The translations under genes and the position numbers were made by a program. 64,000 bases of DNA from Ichthyophis bannanicus. Its lineage: Eukaryota > Chordata > Amphibia > Gymnophiona > Ichthyophiidae. This document shows, one piece after another, positions 1-11,129 of this stretch. The first letter of the stretch is position 1, and each line of letters begins with the position of its first letter. The DNA lies in NCBI GenBank assembly GCA_033557465.1, contig CM066043.1, positions 83,916,662-83,980,661 of the forward strand, in the 5' to 3' direction. The notes under the pieces were generated by a model that was not told the DNA's origin, ran no database searches, and saw only the letters and a program-made list of their open reading frames with translations.

Positions 1-140
1 AGTTCTGCTCTGATTCAGGGTCACGGGGATGGACTGTGATATTAACTGTAGAACTCCGCCTAAGGCGCCCTGCCTAATGGCCACGCCAAAGGGCCCTCTG
101 GCGAGGCCCTCAGGTGCGGGCCCGCAAGGGGCGGACGCCC

Positions 141-774
141 GATGGCGCTTTTCTTTTAAAGATGGTGCTCTGCCCCGATTGGACAGAGCACGTTGTTGGC
201 GGCAGCGGTGGCCTCCGGCTCAGGCGGGCTCGATCCCTCCTGGGAGAGCTGAGCCAGAGTGCGGACAGATGGCTGGCTGCAGGAGAGGCGTGCACCCGAT
301 GGCGCTTTTCTTTTAAAGATGGTGCTGTGCCCCAATTGGACAGAGCACATTGTTGGCGGCAGCAGTGGCCTCCGGCTCAGGCGGGCTCGATCCCTCCTGG
401 GAGAGCTGAGCCAGAGTGCGGGCAGATGGCTGGCTGCAGGAGAGGCGTGCGCCCGATGGCGCTTTTCTTTTAAAGATGGCGCTCTGCCCCGCTTGGACAG
501 AGCACGTTGTTGGTGGCAGCGGTGGCCTCTGGCTCAGGTGGGCTCGATCCCTCCTGGGAGAGCTGAGCCAGAGTGCGGGCAGATGGCTGGCTGCAGGAGA
601 GGCGTGCGCCCGATGGCGCTTTTCTTTTAAAGATGGTGCTCTTCCCCGATTGGACAGAGCACGTTGTTGGCGGCAGTGGTGGCCTCCAGCTCAGGCGGGC
701 TCGATCCCTCCTGGGAGAGCTGAGCCGAAGTGCGGGCAGATGGCTGGCTGCAGGAGAGGCGTGCGCCCGATGGC
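141..774. repeat. 157-bp tandem repeat, four copies
   Basis: The motif gatggcgcttttcttttaaa recurs at 141, 298, 455 and 612, and its first bases again at 769, so four consecutive units are all exactly 157 bp long with only scattered substitutions. A divergent partial unit may precede it from about 107. Each unit is GC-rich and holds a short inverted repeat (GCTCTG, about 11-bp loop, CAGAGC) near its start. Reading frames run across the units on both strands because 157 is not a multiple of three and stops are sparse; I see no sign that they are real genes. No known satellite family was recognised. Confidence 0.93.
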
Positions 775-778
775 ATTG

Positions 779-826
779 TTGACAGACTGGTACCAGAAGC
801 TGCTGTTATCACAGTATTATCCCTCT
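779..826 (-). repeat. Short RTE/SINE 3'-end-like fragment
   Basis: About 45 bases closely resemble the antisense 3' region of the RTE element at 12401-12442 (shared ttgacagactgg and agctgctgttat). It abuts the end of the 157-bp array. It is too short to classify further. Confidence 0.45.
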
Positions 827-1165
827 GTCTTCCTACTCCTCCTATGTCCATCATCTCCCTTGTCTCCCCTATGTCAACCATTTCTTCTCTGCCTTCCTTT
901 TCCCCCAGTGTCCAGTACCTCCACTTTTTACTCCTTTGTGTCTAGTATCTCTCTTGTCTTTAGTAGTCCCCTTGTGTCTACCTTCTCCCCTTCACCCTAT
1001 TCACCCCCACCATGTTAACATCGCCCTTGTCACCCTACTAGCTCCTCTCTACTCCTCCTACCCCCTCCTCCAAGCAAGCATATCCCCTCTGTCACCCTAT
1101 TTTCCCTTCTCTGTTTATTTTCCCAAGCTAAAATATCCACTTTCTTTCTCCTCCTCCTGATCCAA
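827..1165. repeat. Pyrimidine-rich low-complexity tract
   Basis: A C/T-rich strand with degenerate repeats of the type cctatgtccatcatctcc. No coding pattern, only incidental open frames. Confidence 0.7.
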
Positions 1166-1169
1166 TATC

Positions 1170-1343
1170 TTAAGAACATAAGAAATGCCATACTGGATCA
1201 GACCAAGGTCCATCAAGCTCAGTATCCTGTTTCCAACAGTGGCCAATCCAGGTCACAAGTAGCTGTCAGGTTCCCAAAAAAGGTACACGGATTCCACAAT
1301 GTTTAGCCCGGGGTAAGTTGTGGATTTCTCTGGTCCTCTTTAG
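1170..1343 (-). mobile_element. CR1 LINE 3' end (antisense)
   Basis: Begins taagaacataagaaatgcc and continues through the phrase atcctgtttccaacagtggcc, which recurs near 40.8, 53.1, 58.7 and 60.8 kb and in the opposite orientation at 19.0 kb as the tail of a coding CR1. It is a 5'-truncated copy whose 3' end faces the window start. Confidence 0.85.
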
Positions 1344-1344
1344 G

Positions 1345-4250
1345 AAAATCATGTTTATTGGTTTTACATATAAGCCAACAGCCATCGAGCATATGACTCC
1401 AGAACAGTAGTAATGCATGAGGATATAACACCGAAAATACTAATCCGTGAATAGGCAAAACAATCTCCACTGATCTCGTAGCTAGACTGACTAATACAGA
1501 CACTTTGCTGACTAGAATACAGTAGTCCCAGAGCCCCCAGCTCCCCCACTACCCTTTCCCCCTTTCCCCCCTACCTCCCTTCCCCCCTCCACCCCCCATC
1601 CCCCCTTCAATCTTTCCCCCCCCCACCCAGACTGCACTGACCAGGCTTGCGAGTTCACAGGACATCTGGAAGGCCCCTCAGTTCATGCCAGCGAACCATC
1701 CCTGCTGACATGTCCCCACACTTTAAGGTATTGATCCCATTTATTCCCCCCTAACAACTTAGCCGAGCGCCTCTCCATCCCCATCAACTCCACTATCGCC
1801 CGCTCCCATTCCCCCACTGCGGGCACTGTGTCCTTCAGCCAATGCCGCAGTATGATTTTCTTCACCACTACAAAGCCTTTGGTGCAGAGTTTACGCGCTT
1901 CTCCACCGAGCGGTACCTCCCGCTCATAGGAGTCAAACAGACACCATTCTGGGCTCATCTCCAAGTCCTCCCTTAACCACTTCCCCAATTTCCTCCCAAC
2001 ACCCAGCCAAAGCCCCTGAATATGGATACAAGCCCAAAACCGATGCACCACGCCCCCCTTTTTCCACCTTGCAGAGACTACACACATCTGTCGGCACCAA
2101 TCCCACTTTAGCTGCCCATATATTGTGCACATATGCCTGCCAGAGAAACTTATATTGGATTTCCTGTAACTGCACCGCCTCAGAAATCCATTTGATAGCG
2201 GCAAACGCTCCCCGCAAGCGCTCCTCCGTACCTTGCGGCACTCTATCCTTCCACCATTTCTCCACTAAGACAACCAGCCGTGTTCTATCCCCCTCTGGAC
2301 AAAGCGCCAGCCCCAACCTCCTCGACGTTATTTTCTCTTCCAGACTATTAAACAACTCCAACATTCCTCCCAGTGCCAACACCTACCCGTGCTCCTTCCT
2401 TAGCCTGAGGGTGTAGTGCCGGGCCTGAAAATAGAAAAATTGATCGTGGATTTATAAATCAAACCTCTTGCACAAAGAGGCAAAAGAATCCAGCACCTCA
2501 CACCCCTCCATGCGGAGCTGTCCTACATACCGAAGCCCCCTGTCCGCCCACCACCTTGCCACTGCTGAAGCCAGTCCCGGGGAAAAAGCCGCATTGCCCA
2601 TCAAAGGGATGCAGTCAGTTGTACGCCATGGGATTTTCCTGCATCTACAGATGGCCTTCCAAGCGACCCATGCCGCCCTCCAGAAACCGGAGAGCTTACA
2701 GCTCTCCGGTGCATTTAACTGGGTCTCCTGCACAACTGCCATTCTGTGATGCGGGGCCGCCGCTTCATCTGTAATTGTCAAAGGGACTACTTCCGAACTT
2801 CCTTCTACCATATCCCGCAAAATCCTCGCCCAACACACCATATTATACCCTCGCACCGACAGTAGCCCGGCTCCACCATGCTCTTTAGACTGGATCAGAA
2901 TGTCCAGCACTATACGTGCCCGCCGGCCTTGCTATAAAAACCAAGACAAGTGACTTTGCAAGGTCATCACCTCCCTCTGCCTGATCCACACTGGCAGGTG
3001 CCGCAAAAGATATGCCCATCGGGGAAACTCCACCATATTAAATAACGCAATCCTGCCACTTAGTGATAGCGGTAACGACCTCCATCTCCGCAACTGATCT
3101 ATAGTCCCCTCAAGTAGGGTCCGGATATTTGCTCTATATACCTGGGCTAACCCTGCCGGAATTTGAATGCCTAAGTATAGGATCTGCCCATCTGCCCAAC
3201 TCAATGGGAAGGTTCCCCGCCAAAGCGCGCGATTCCTCCCCCACCCCCCACATCTAACCCTAACGACTTGGCGGTATTGATTTTCAAACCTGAAAAAGTC
3301 CCAAAGCCTTCTATAATTTGTAGCGCCTTTGCCAACGATTGCTGCGGATTCGTTAAACAAAGAAGCATGTCGTCTGTGAAGGCACTTATTTTAATCTCAT
3401 CCGTCGTCCAGTTTATCCCTGTCACCTCCTCCTGATGCATCAGCTTCACCAGTAAAGGCTCCAGATGAAGTATGAAAAGGAGGGGCAACAGGGGGCAGCC
3501 TTGTCTGGTTCCCCTCTTTAACACAAAAGCAGGTGAAACCTCTCCCCCCATTGCTATGAACGCGCGGGGCTCCGCGTACCGCGCCCGAACCCAACCCACA
3601 AAATGTCCCTCAAAGCCGAAACGTTGCAGAACTTCGAACATATAATCCCACGAGACACGATCAAAGGCCTTCTCGGCATCTAAACTGGCCAGCAACAAAG
3701 GCGTATCTCGCTGGAGGCAGCATTCCATGCCTAACAGGACTTTTGCAATGTTACAGGCTGCCATTCTTCCTCTCACAAACCCCGCTTGGTAGTCCCCTAT
3801 AAGGCGTGTCAAAACATTCTGTGCCCGCTCCGCCAAAATCGATGCCAAGATCTTCATGTCAAAATTAATAAGCGAGATTCGCCGATATGAGGCTGGGTCT
3901 TCCGGGTCTTTCCCCGGCTTGTGAATAAGCGAAATAGAGGCAGTCCGCATGTCTCTCGGGAAACTCCCGGTATCTACGCTTCTGTGTATACCGCTGCCAA
4001 AATGGGCACCACCTGCCCACCGAGAATTTTATAGAATTCTGACCCATACCCATCGGGGCCCGGCGTCTTGTGTACCTTCCCTACTTTAATAGCCAACTGT
4101 ATTTCTGCCCCCGAGATCGGTTTATTCAGAGCCTCTCTTTCTTGCGGTGTCACCTGCCGAAGAGAGGCACTATCCAGAAAGCAGCGTTCCTGCTCTCTAT
4201 CCTCTCACTCTGGCACTAAAAAGCTGTTTCCCATCAGCACCTCGGGCTCC
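1345..4250 (-). pseudogene. L1/Tx1-like LINE ORF2, 5'-truncated and decayed
   Basis: Antisense fragments in several frames give the second half of an L1-clade ORF2 protein. From 3950 down to 3201: reverse transcriptase with a start-of-palm LDAEKAFDRV motif, a TRQGCP motif and the catalytic box changed to FTDD. From 3360 to 2452: the thumb region, with RWRSLPLSLSGRIALFNMV. From 2382 to 1683: the cysteine-rich C-terminal domain. A further piece at 4140-3960 carries the HKTPGPDGYGSEFY-like segment before the palm. At least four frame changes show it is dead. The endonuclease half is missing. The 3' end lies near 1345, directly against a CR1 tail. L1 versus Tx1 placement within the clade is not resolved. 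Confidence 0.85.
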
Positions 4251-4394
4251 GCTTTAACAGAGCCGCGCGAAAGGGAAACACTGTCCCTTCACTGTGGCTC
4301 TGCAAAGTGGAGCCGGCAAAGAGGGGAAACTAGCAGGCTTTCTGGGGGGGCAGGCAGTTGCTTCTTATGCCGGAGGCTTATTATTTTTTCAATT

Positions 4395-5500
4395 TTCCTG
4401 GGCTGGGAGGGGAGGGGTCTGGGACTGGAACTGGAACTGGGCTGATGGGGGGGGGAGGGTAGGACAGCAACTGGGCTGATTGGGGGAGTTTAGAACTGGA
4501 AATTGGCTGATGGGGGGTTAGGACTGGTAATGGTCTATGGGGGGTTAGAACTGGAAATGGGCTGATGGGGGGGTTAGGACTGGAAATTGACTGATGGGGG
4601 TTTAGAACTGGAAATGGACTGATCAGGAGGGGGCTATGACTGGTAATGGGTTATGACTGGTAATGGGTTATGGGGGGTTAGAACTGGAAATGGGCTGATG
4701 GGGGGTTAGTACTGAAAATGGGCTGATCGGGAGGGGGGCTAGGACTGGTAATGGGCTATGGGGGGTTAGAACTGGAAATGGGCTGATGGGGGGGTTAAGA
4801 CTGGAAATCAACTGATGGGGTTTAGAACTGGAAATGGACTGATCAGAAGGGGGGTTAGGACTGGTAATGGGCTATCAGGGGTGGTTAAAACTGGAAATGG
4901 GCTGATGGGGGCTTAGGACTGGAAATGGGCTGATCAGAGGGGCTAGGACTGGTAATGGGCTATCGGGGGAAGGCTAGGACTGGAAATGGACTGATGGGGG
5001 TTTAGAACTGGAAATGGGCTGATGAGGGGGTTAGGACTGGTAATGGGCTATGGGGGGAGACTAGGACAGGAAATGGGCCGATTGGGGTGCTAGGACTGAA
5101 AATGGACTTATTGGAGGGTTACGACTGGTAATGGTCTGATTGGGGGGCTAGGACTGGGGTGGGCTGATAAAGGGGATAGGACTAGAAATGGACCGGGACA
5201 GGAAATGGGCTAATAGGGGAGGGGAGGAGAGTGCTGCTGGCCCTGGAAGAAAACTAGGGGCTAGGGCTACAAATGGGATGATGCGGGGAGCTGATACCTG
5301 GGATGGTATTTGAACTAGAAGGGGCTGGACAGTGGGAAAGGGGGGGACTGGAAGGGAATGGACACAAGTGGCAGTCATGGGAATGCAAGGTGGTTGACAT
5401 TGGAAGGTACTGGGAGGGGAGGACTGGAAAGGGGGCTGATACTGGGGAGAGTTGCTGGAAATGGAAATGGGCTGATGGAAGGAAGCAAAGAAAACAAAAG
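4395..5500. repeat. G-rich minisatellite, unit about 30 bp
   Basis: Dozens of degenerate units on the theme ggactggaaatgggctgat followed by four to eight G. Alternate units read gactggtaatgggctatgg. From about 5160 the units become more diverged. The regular G-runs could form G-quadruplexes on the + strand. The same motif appears in reverse orientation at 57.02-57.49 kb. No gene is supported here. Confidence 0.9.
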
Positions 5501-6330
5501 AAGATAAGAAATGGCAGATGGACCATGGACCATAGACCACAGAAAGAGAGCTAAGAGAAGACAGGAAAACAGAAGCCTCAGATCGGGACCAGCATGATCA
5601 GAGAATAAAATGGTCAGATAACAAAGGTAGAAAAATAATTGTAATGAATTTTAGTGATTTGACTTTGTACTATTTTTATATTTTACACAGTACTGGGGAA
5701 CTGCATCTCTTATTTATCTGATGTTGCACTGCATGTGGACTCTAGCTTCTTGGGGTTTCAGTTTAAATTCTGGCTACATATTTTTATTTTTACTTTAGAT
5801 TGTGGTTACTTATTCTGTACTTGGTGAGGGTCGATGTTGTGCATGTGTGACTGAGGTCAGGTGTTCTGTTAACATGCAGTTTGTATATAAAGTAATTTGA
5901 CTTGTTCAGCTTTTCAAATAGGTGTATGGATGTTCCAGGGCCCACTGTAGTATTTACAGTGATGCTTTTTTTGGATGAGCTCCTTATGTGACTTTTGGAA
6001 GTTTGTGCTGATATGGTATGGTATGGTAGGTTTGCTTTTTGTTGTAGGGTTTTTTTATTAGTTCACAATATGCCTGGTACTGGAGAATAGTGGTTGTTGT
6101 TGTTAGTGAGATGATCAGAATCCAATTTTTTTTTAAAATATTGAGTTCTGTGGGTGAATGTCCTGGTTCTACTCTGCACCTACTATGGATGCAAAATATA
6201 TGTTGAAAAAGAAAAAGGGAGAACCATAACGCAGTTTATAACAAAATAAAAAATGGGTTATAATTTAGTTTTATAAACTGTGCTATTGATTCTTGCTGTC
6301 TTTTAGTTCCTTGGTGTGAAAACAGGATCG
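5500..6330. other. No recognised feature
   Basis: AT-rich sequence with T-runs. I see no coding pattern, terminal repeat or known repeat in it. Confidence 0.5.
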
Positions 6331-6369
6331 TACCTAGCCCTGTGCAAGCAGTGCAGCTGCACAGGGCGC

Positions 6370-6719
6370 AAAGGCTTGGCGGGACGCATTTCGGCTCTCT
6401 GCTGTTGCCCTGCTGCCGCTGGCAGGACAATAGCAGGCAGTTAAAATGCACCCTAAAGCCTTTTTGCAGCACTTTAAGCAGGTCTGGTCCCTCCCTCCTC
6501 CAACACGATGTCAGAGCAGGGAGGGACAGATCTGCTTAAAGTGCTGCGAAAAGGCTTGGGGGGCGCATTTCGGCTGTCTACTGTTGCCCTGCCGCCACTG
6601 GCAGGACAATAGCAGGCAGCCAAAATGTGCCCCCAAGCCTTTTCACAGCATTTTAATCAGGTCTTGTCCCTCCCTCCCCTGACACGATGTCGAGGGAGGG
6701 AAAGATCTGCTCAAAGTGC
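6370..6719. repeat. 180-bp palindromic unit, nearly two copies
   Basis: The phrase aaaggcttgg recurs at 6370 and 6550, giving a 180-bp period. Each unit is itself a large inverted repeat: gcagcactttaagcag at 6466 pairs with its complement ending at 6547, and the pairing continues outward to about 6409 and 6606. A second centre lies near 6597, where tgccctgcc pairs with ggcaggaca. Palindrome centres therefore alternate about every 90 bp. Confidence 0.85.
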
Positions 6720-6920
6720 CGGCGCCTTTCAGATTGGGTGCATGCCCCCCTTCCTCCTCCCCATACCTCCATCCAGCGCTGCCTGCTCTTTCCCTGCTGC
6801 CGGCGCCGCTGTAAAATAAACAGAGGGCGGCAGCAGCAGGGAAAGAGCAGGCAGTGCTGGATGGAGGTATGGGGGGAGAAGGGGGGCATGCATCCGAGTT
6901 GCAAGTCGCACAAGGCGCGA
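6719..6920. repeat. Long palindrome (about 200 bp)
   Basis: Left arm gggtgcatgcccccc from 6736 pairs with ggggggcatgcatcc ending at 6895. The inner arms tccatccagcgctgcc and ggcagtgctggatgga pair around a short loop near 6815. It adjoins the 180-bp palindromic units and may belong to the same non-autonomous element. The flanking cctagccctgtgc at 6336 and ggccctgtgtgc near 6935 could be its termini. Confidence 0.8.
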
Positions 6921-7082
6921 TTGCAGTTCGATACGGCCCTGTGTGCAGACATCTTGCATTTCCTTCATATAATCTAATTGGCTTTTTGATTTGGTTCAGT
7001 CTCTGATTGGATTTCTGAAAAAGCCCCGCCCCCCTCTAAGGTGGTGGGGGGGGGGGGCGCCATCTCATTCTTCGCCTCAGGC

Positions 7083-7108
7083 AGCAGACTGCCTTGAGCC
7101 GCCCCTGG
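7083..7108. mobile_element. hAT-like terminal sequence (right end)
   Basis: The stretch running into gccttgagccgcccctg resembles the CCCCTG right terminus of hAT-type non-autonomous elements as I remember them. The matching left end was not identified. Confidence 0.35.
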
Positions 7109-7435
7109 TTCCATGCTCTAGTGTCACTTCCGTTTTGAGGGCGGGACACAGTTTCAGGGGTTACAAAGGGCCGGAAGGGTCTGCTTCGCTTTCTTTTTCA
7201 TTTAAATTATTGCTGTGGCAGCTGCTTGGGAGGGGAAAGTGAATAATGGAGCTGATATGGGCTGCAGGAAGGGGAGCGGAATGGAGTTTCATAGACGGCA
7301 GAAGAGGGAGAAGAATGAAGCTTTGTTTATTTTGTTTGTTTTAAAACTGAAGGTGGAGTGAGGTGGTTCTTTTGGGGGCATTTTTGCTGATGGGTAGGGA
7401 GGTTGGCTGGATCGGGCCGAATAAAAATGCCTGAT

Positions 7436-7476
7436 GGGCTGGACTCTGGCCCACAGGCCGTATGTTGGACACCCCT
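7436..7476. mobile_element. hAT-like terminal sequence (right end)
   Basis: ggcccacaggccgtatgttgg followed by acacccctg is the complement of a CAGGGGTGTCCAAC-type hAT end. A possible partner caggggttac sits at 7155, but the flanking bases do not give a convincing 8-bp duplication. Confidence 0.45.
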
Positions 7477-8052
7477 GGTGTAAAGGGACCACATGTACCT
7501 TTCTTCAGTCCTCTGGCACCACTCCTGACTCCAAAGAGGCACTGAAAAGGTCAGACGTTGGAGCCACTAACATCCCCAAGTTCCTTCAGTATTCTTGGAT
7601 GTATCCCATCTGGACCCATGGCTTTGTCTACTTTTAATTTAGCTAGTTCCTCATGAACACAGTCTTCTGAAAATTGTTTGAGATCCCCGTCACTTCTATT
7701 CCTATTTTTGAGTGTTTTCTAAGGTCCTGCTCCTGGCTCTTCATTTTTGAACACAGAACAGAAATGTTAATCAATTCCGCTTTATCCCCATCAGTTTCTG
7801 CATTTTCGTCCTCTTCGCCCTTGAGTCTTACAATACTCCTCCTCTCACTAACATATCTGAAAATTTTCTTATCCCTGCATTTTATTGCATTGGCATTTCT
7901 TCTTTGTTTTGTACTTTTGCTTTCCTGACTACTTTGCTAGCTTCTGTAAGTTTTTCCAAATATAGATGCTTGTCTTCCTCTCTCTGTGATCTCTTGTATT
8001 TCATGAAGGCCTCCCTCTTTTTCTTCACCTTTTTGAGCTACTACTTTTGGGA
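7477..8052 (-). pseudogene. CR1 ORF2 fragment (endonuclease-RT linker to early RT)
   Basis: Antisense to the same CR1 subfamily as 46.1-48.3 kb and 28.5-28.7 kb. It matches the segment encoding the basic linker, the MGPDGIHPRIL-type motif before the RT palm, and the following EDWR region. The frame is broken in several places. It is truncated at both ends: by a hAT-like terminus at 7476 and by an L2-like 3' tail at about 8053. Confidence 0.8.
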
Positions 8053-8235
8053 ACCATAGTGGCCTTTTCTTTTTGCATTTATTTATTTAAAAGCTGTTTT
8101 ACACCGTTTTTCTTATGGTGAAAGCAGTTTACATCAGAACGAACTCAATACATTGTAACAGGGAGAAAACTAAATAAAGCAGGATCAAAAATAATTGGGA
8201 AAAGGAGGAGATAGGGAATAACAAGGGGGTTCATG
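8053..8235 (-). mobile_element. L2-like LINE 3' end (antisense)
   Basis: The sequence tttatttatttaaaagc, then a caccgtttttctta phrase and gcagtttacatcag, resembles the antisense 3' ends at 26.24 and 62.77 kb (TTTA repeats, then a box of the type ataccgctc). How much of 8235-8880 is the same element's UTR is unclear; I find no coding there. Confidence 0.6.
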
Positions 8236-8879
8236 AATAGTGGGGGGATAGGGTGGACAGAGGGTGTTGCGAGGTGGGATTATGTCCTCTCATTTGTGAA
8301 ATAGTCCTTGAATAGGTTGATTTTGATGGCTTTTCATGGCAATACTGCATGCTGTCCGGGGAGGGAAGATTGTCCCAGAAAGGATCATTGTTACGGATCA
8401 TGTAAGCAATCATTTAAGATTCTTCATGAATTATCTGTGGGTTGGCTCTCGTATATGTTACAGGAGCTTCCAGTTGTTAGGAACTGGAGGTCCTTTGTGG
8501 AGAATATGTTTTGTATTCCGGCTTCAAGGGCAAGGTGTAGCCATGAAGGCACATTTCAGAATGGATATGTAGTTGAAAGTTGAATGTCCAAGTCAAAATG
8601 TCTGATATTCAGTGGAGGGCCATCAAAGAAGGTGTGCACCTTTAAGAATCTTGTAACATCAGCCTTTCCCATCCTGAAAGATATACATAAAAGCAAAAAT
8701 AGGGATGTTCAGAGTAATGGGTCAGGCATGTGCAGGTTTATACCTGATTTTAGAAACTTGCATGTGTTGGATATGGATATCCATTGTTCTGGATACATAG
8801 ATGTGCCTGTGGCCCTATTTCAGAATGTGCATGTGTATCTCTCTCCCCATATATGTCCTGATCTGCCATTTTGCTAAAG

Positions 8880-9684
8880 GGAACATACAGTGGTGTGTGA
8901 AGAAATGGCTTTTTCTCTGTGGACAAGCAGGAATTAAGTCCTCACATATGACGTCATCCAATGGACTACTACAGTATTGGAAGCTTTTGGGAGGTTCCAC
9001 CATGCCTGCATGCTCTTTTCCTGCCTGCCACCATGGCGCCATACTGATCTAGTCTTCATTTTTCCACAGAGCCCAATGGACGCTTTCCAGTGTATCTCTG
9101 CTTGGTAATTGTTTTTCCCCCTCCGGGCATCCTGCACCTTCTGATTTTTATCAATAATTGCCTGCCATCACGGTTTCTTCTCTTTTCCCTTTTATTGCTC
9201 CCCTTTTCAATTATTTTACCTTTCTTTTCTTTTCTGTAGCACCTCTGCCCCCTTAGGCACCAGTGCACCGACTGGACCCTCTTTTTAAGGGTGAGTTATT
9301 TGCAGAGAGATTGTGCTTGTGCTGTTTTGCCATCTCTAGCAATTGCACCCCTGCAGAGACCAGCTGTAAGATTGCTTCTCCCCCCTGTGATCAGCATTGG
9401 GAGGTAAAAGCTTAATTTTCCTGCAGTGTGTTTGGAGAGAGACCATGAGCTTTTGTTGCTTTACCATCTCTAGCGATTAGCACCCCTGCGGATACCAGCT
9501 GTTAAGACTGCTCCTCCCTCCTGTGATCAGCCTCAGAAGTAAAAGCTCAAATTTCCCGTGGGACATGGCTGCGGGCATGTGAGTGCGGGCACATGACCGA
9601 AGGGGTGTGACCAATAGGGCACATTCTGCCCCTTTGGAGCCCCTTCGGAGCATGAAAGAGCACCGTAAGAAGCTCTGAATTGTT
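8880..9684 (+). promoter_or_regulatory. Putative L1-like 5' UTR with tandem monomers
   Basis: This region precedes an L1-type ORF1. Two related blocks of about 134 bp are seen: catctctagc occurs at 9331 and 9465, each followed by cacccctgc and later ctgtgatcagc and a ggtaaaagct-like phrase. Tandem monomers upstream of ORF1 are the known promoter layout of some L1 families. Promoter function here is inferred from position only. Confidence 0.55.
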
Positions 9685-10866
9685 ATGGGTAAGTGGAAGG
9701 CGAAGAACAAGGCATCAGGAGGTGCTGGAGGAGCAGGCCCAGTCAAAGGGCCTATGGACCTCCATGTGCAGCCTGTTGCTTTGCCTCTTTCTACAGCCAT
9801 GAGTAATACTTAGGATACTGAAACCTCCTTGAGTTCCAGTTGCCCAACACCTCCACTCCAGCCGCCTTCTATGATAGGCTTGTCTGCTCCAAATGCTAGT
9901 AATGGTTCTCAGAGAGCCACTTTTTCTCCACCTGCAAGCGAGCACTCTTCGCGATCCCCTTCCCTCTCGGGCTCCCCAGGAGGTGTTTGGTACCCCAAAG
10001 TAGATTCTCTTGCATCACCATCTTCAAGTTTGGTTGTGCCTTTGGACCCCTCCACTGAGGTTTCCTTGAGGGATGTTTGGGTTAAGCTATCAAAAGTGGA
10101 ATCAGTATTGACTGGGATTATGGGTCCATTGTGCAAGTTTTCCATAGAGTCTGTGGACAAATTTAAACAGCAGGACTCTTTAATTTCCTCTTTAGAGTCT
10201 CATGTAATGAAACTTAAGGGCTCTCAGCCCTCATTGTAGTCTCTAGTGGAGGCAGTAGTTAAGGAGAGTTTGTTTGTTCATACCAAACTAGAGGCAACGG
10301 AGACTCAATTAAGCGCAAGGAATTTGCGATTCCTGACTCTTCCTGTGATGCGGCTTCTGTCCCCCTTCAAGCTGCTGAGAAAGTATTTGAAAGAAATTTT
10401 GTTGTTTAGTAATTTTTATGTGTTAGTTATTTCTAAGTTATTTTATGTTTCCAAGGGGACTTGGGTAGAAGTGGCCGAAGGATAGCAGTTGGATTTCATT
10501 ACCTCTCCAGACAGCCTTGATTTGACTGCTTTTCTCGAGACCTCTCAAGACATTGTCTCTGAGAGATCGACGCTGCTGGTCACTTTTGGATCAGAGGCTG
10601 ATAAGATTGCTATCATGCAAGTATACTTTTCTAAAAAGTCTCTTCCCTTTTGTGACCAGCTGATAAACATTTTTCTTGATGTTGCCAGGCCTACGCAAAG
10701 GCGTAGGAAGGCTTTTGTGCAGTTGCGGTGTAAAGTCTTGGCTATCAGACCCATGTTCTATCTCCATTTCCCCTGTAAGTGTGTGGTTACCTGTACTGGA
10801 AATAAGTTTGTTTTCACAGATGTTTCCCATTTGGAAAATGTTCTTTGGGACAAATCAGTGGGTTAG
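9685..10866 (+). pseudogene. L1-like ORF1 protein with three in-frame stops
   Basis: One frame runs from ATG 9685 to a terminal TAG at 10864-10866 (393 codons), broken by TAG at 9811-9813, 10237-10239 and 10483-10485. The first part is Ser/Pro-rich. Around 10100-10260 the heptad-like segment with KFKQQDSLISSLESHVMKL and KLEATETQLSARNL suggests the coiled coil that trimerises ORF1p. After that come the RNA-binding part (LRFLTLPVMR, KYLKEIL) and the C-terminal domain with RRRKAFVQLRCKVLAI and HFPCKCVV. This layout fits the nucleic-acid chaperone of L1-clade LINEs, which coats its own transcript in cytoplasmic particles. All three premature stops are TAG, as expected from CAG decay. Start chosen for the basic MGKWKAKNKA beginning usual in such proteins. 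Confidence 0.75.
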
Positions 10867-11129
10867 TATGGGTACTTGAGGATTTGTGTATACTCTTGTC
10901 TCTTGTCCTGTTTTTGAGTGGGTAGTTCTAGGTATTAATACATTTGTTTTCTTCTGCTTCTCTCCGATGATGGGGGCTAGAGAATTTCTTGTTGTTGGGG
11001 TTTTTTGTTTGCATATTTTCCTAATTTCTAATGGTATCAGGTTATGCTTTTTTTTATAGACATTGTGTATGTATTTTGGTTAAAATCTTGATTTTAAAAA
11101 AATTGAGCTGTTTGATTTGTTGCAGCTAT

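Noticed and set aside
29..1018. Overlapping open frames through the 157-bp array
   Set aside because: They arise from the GC-rich repeat; the protein text only repeats with the DNA period and shows no domain.
5148..5554. Open frames on both strands at the end of the G-rich minisatellite
   Set aside because: Low-complexity translation of the repeat with no domain.
7155..7476. A complete hAT element between caggggttac and acacccctg
   Set aside because: Inner end similarity is weak and the flanks give no 8-bp duplication.
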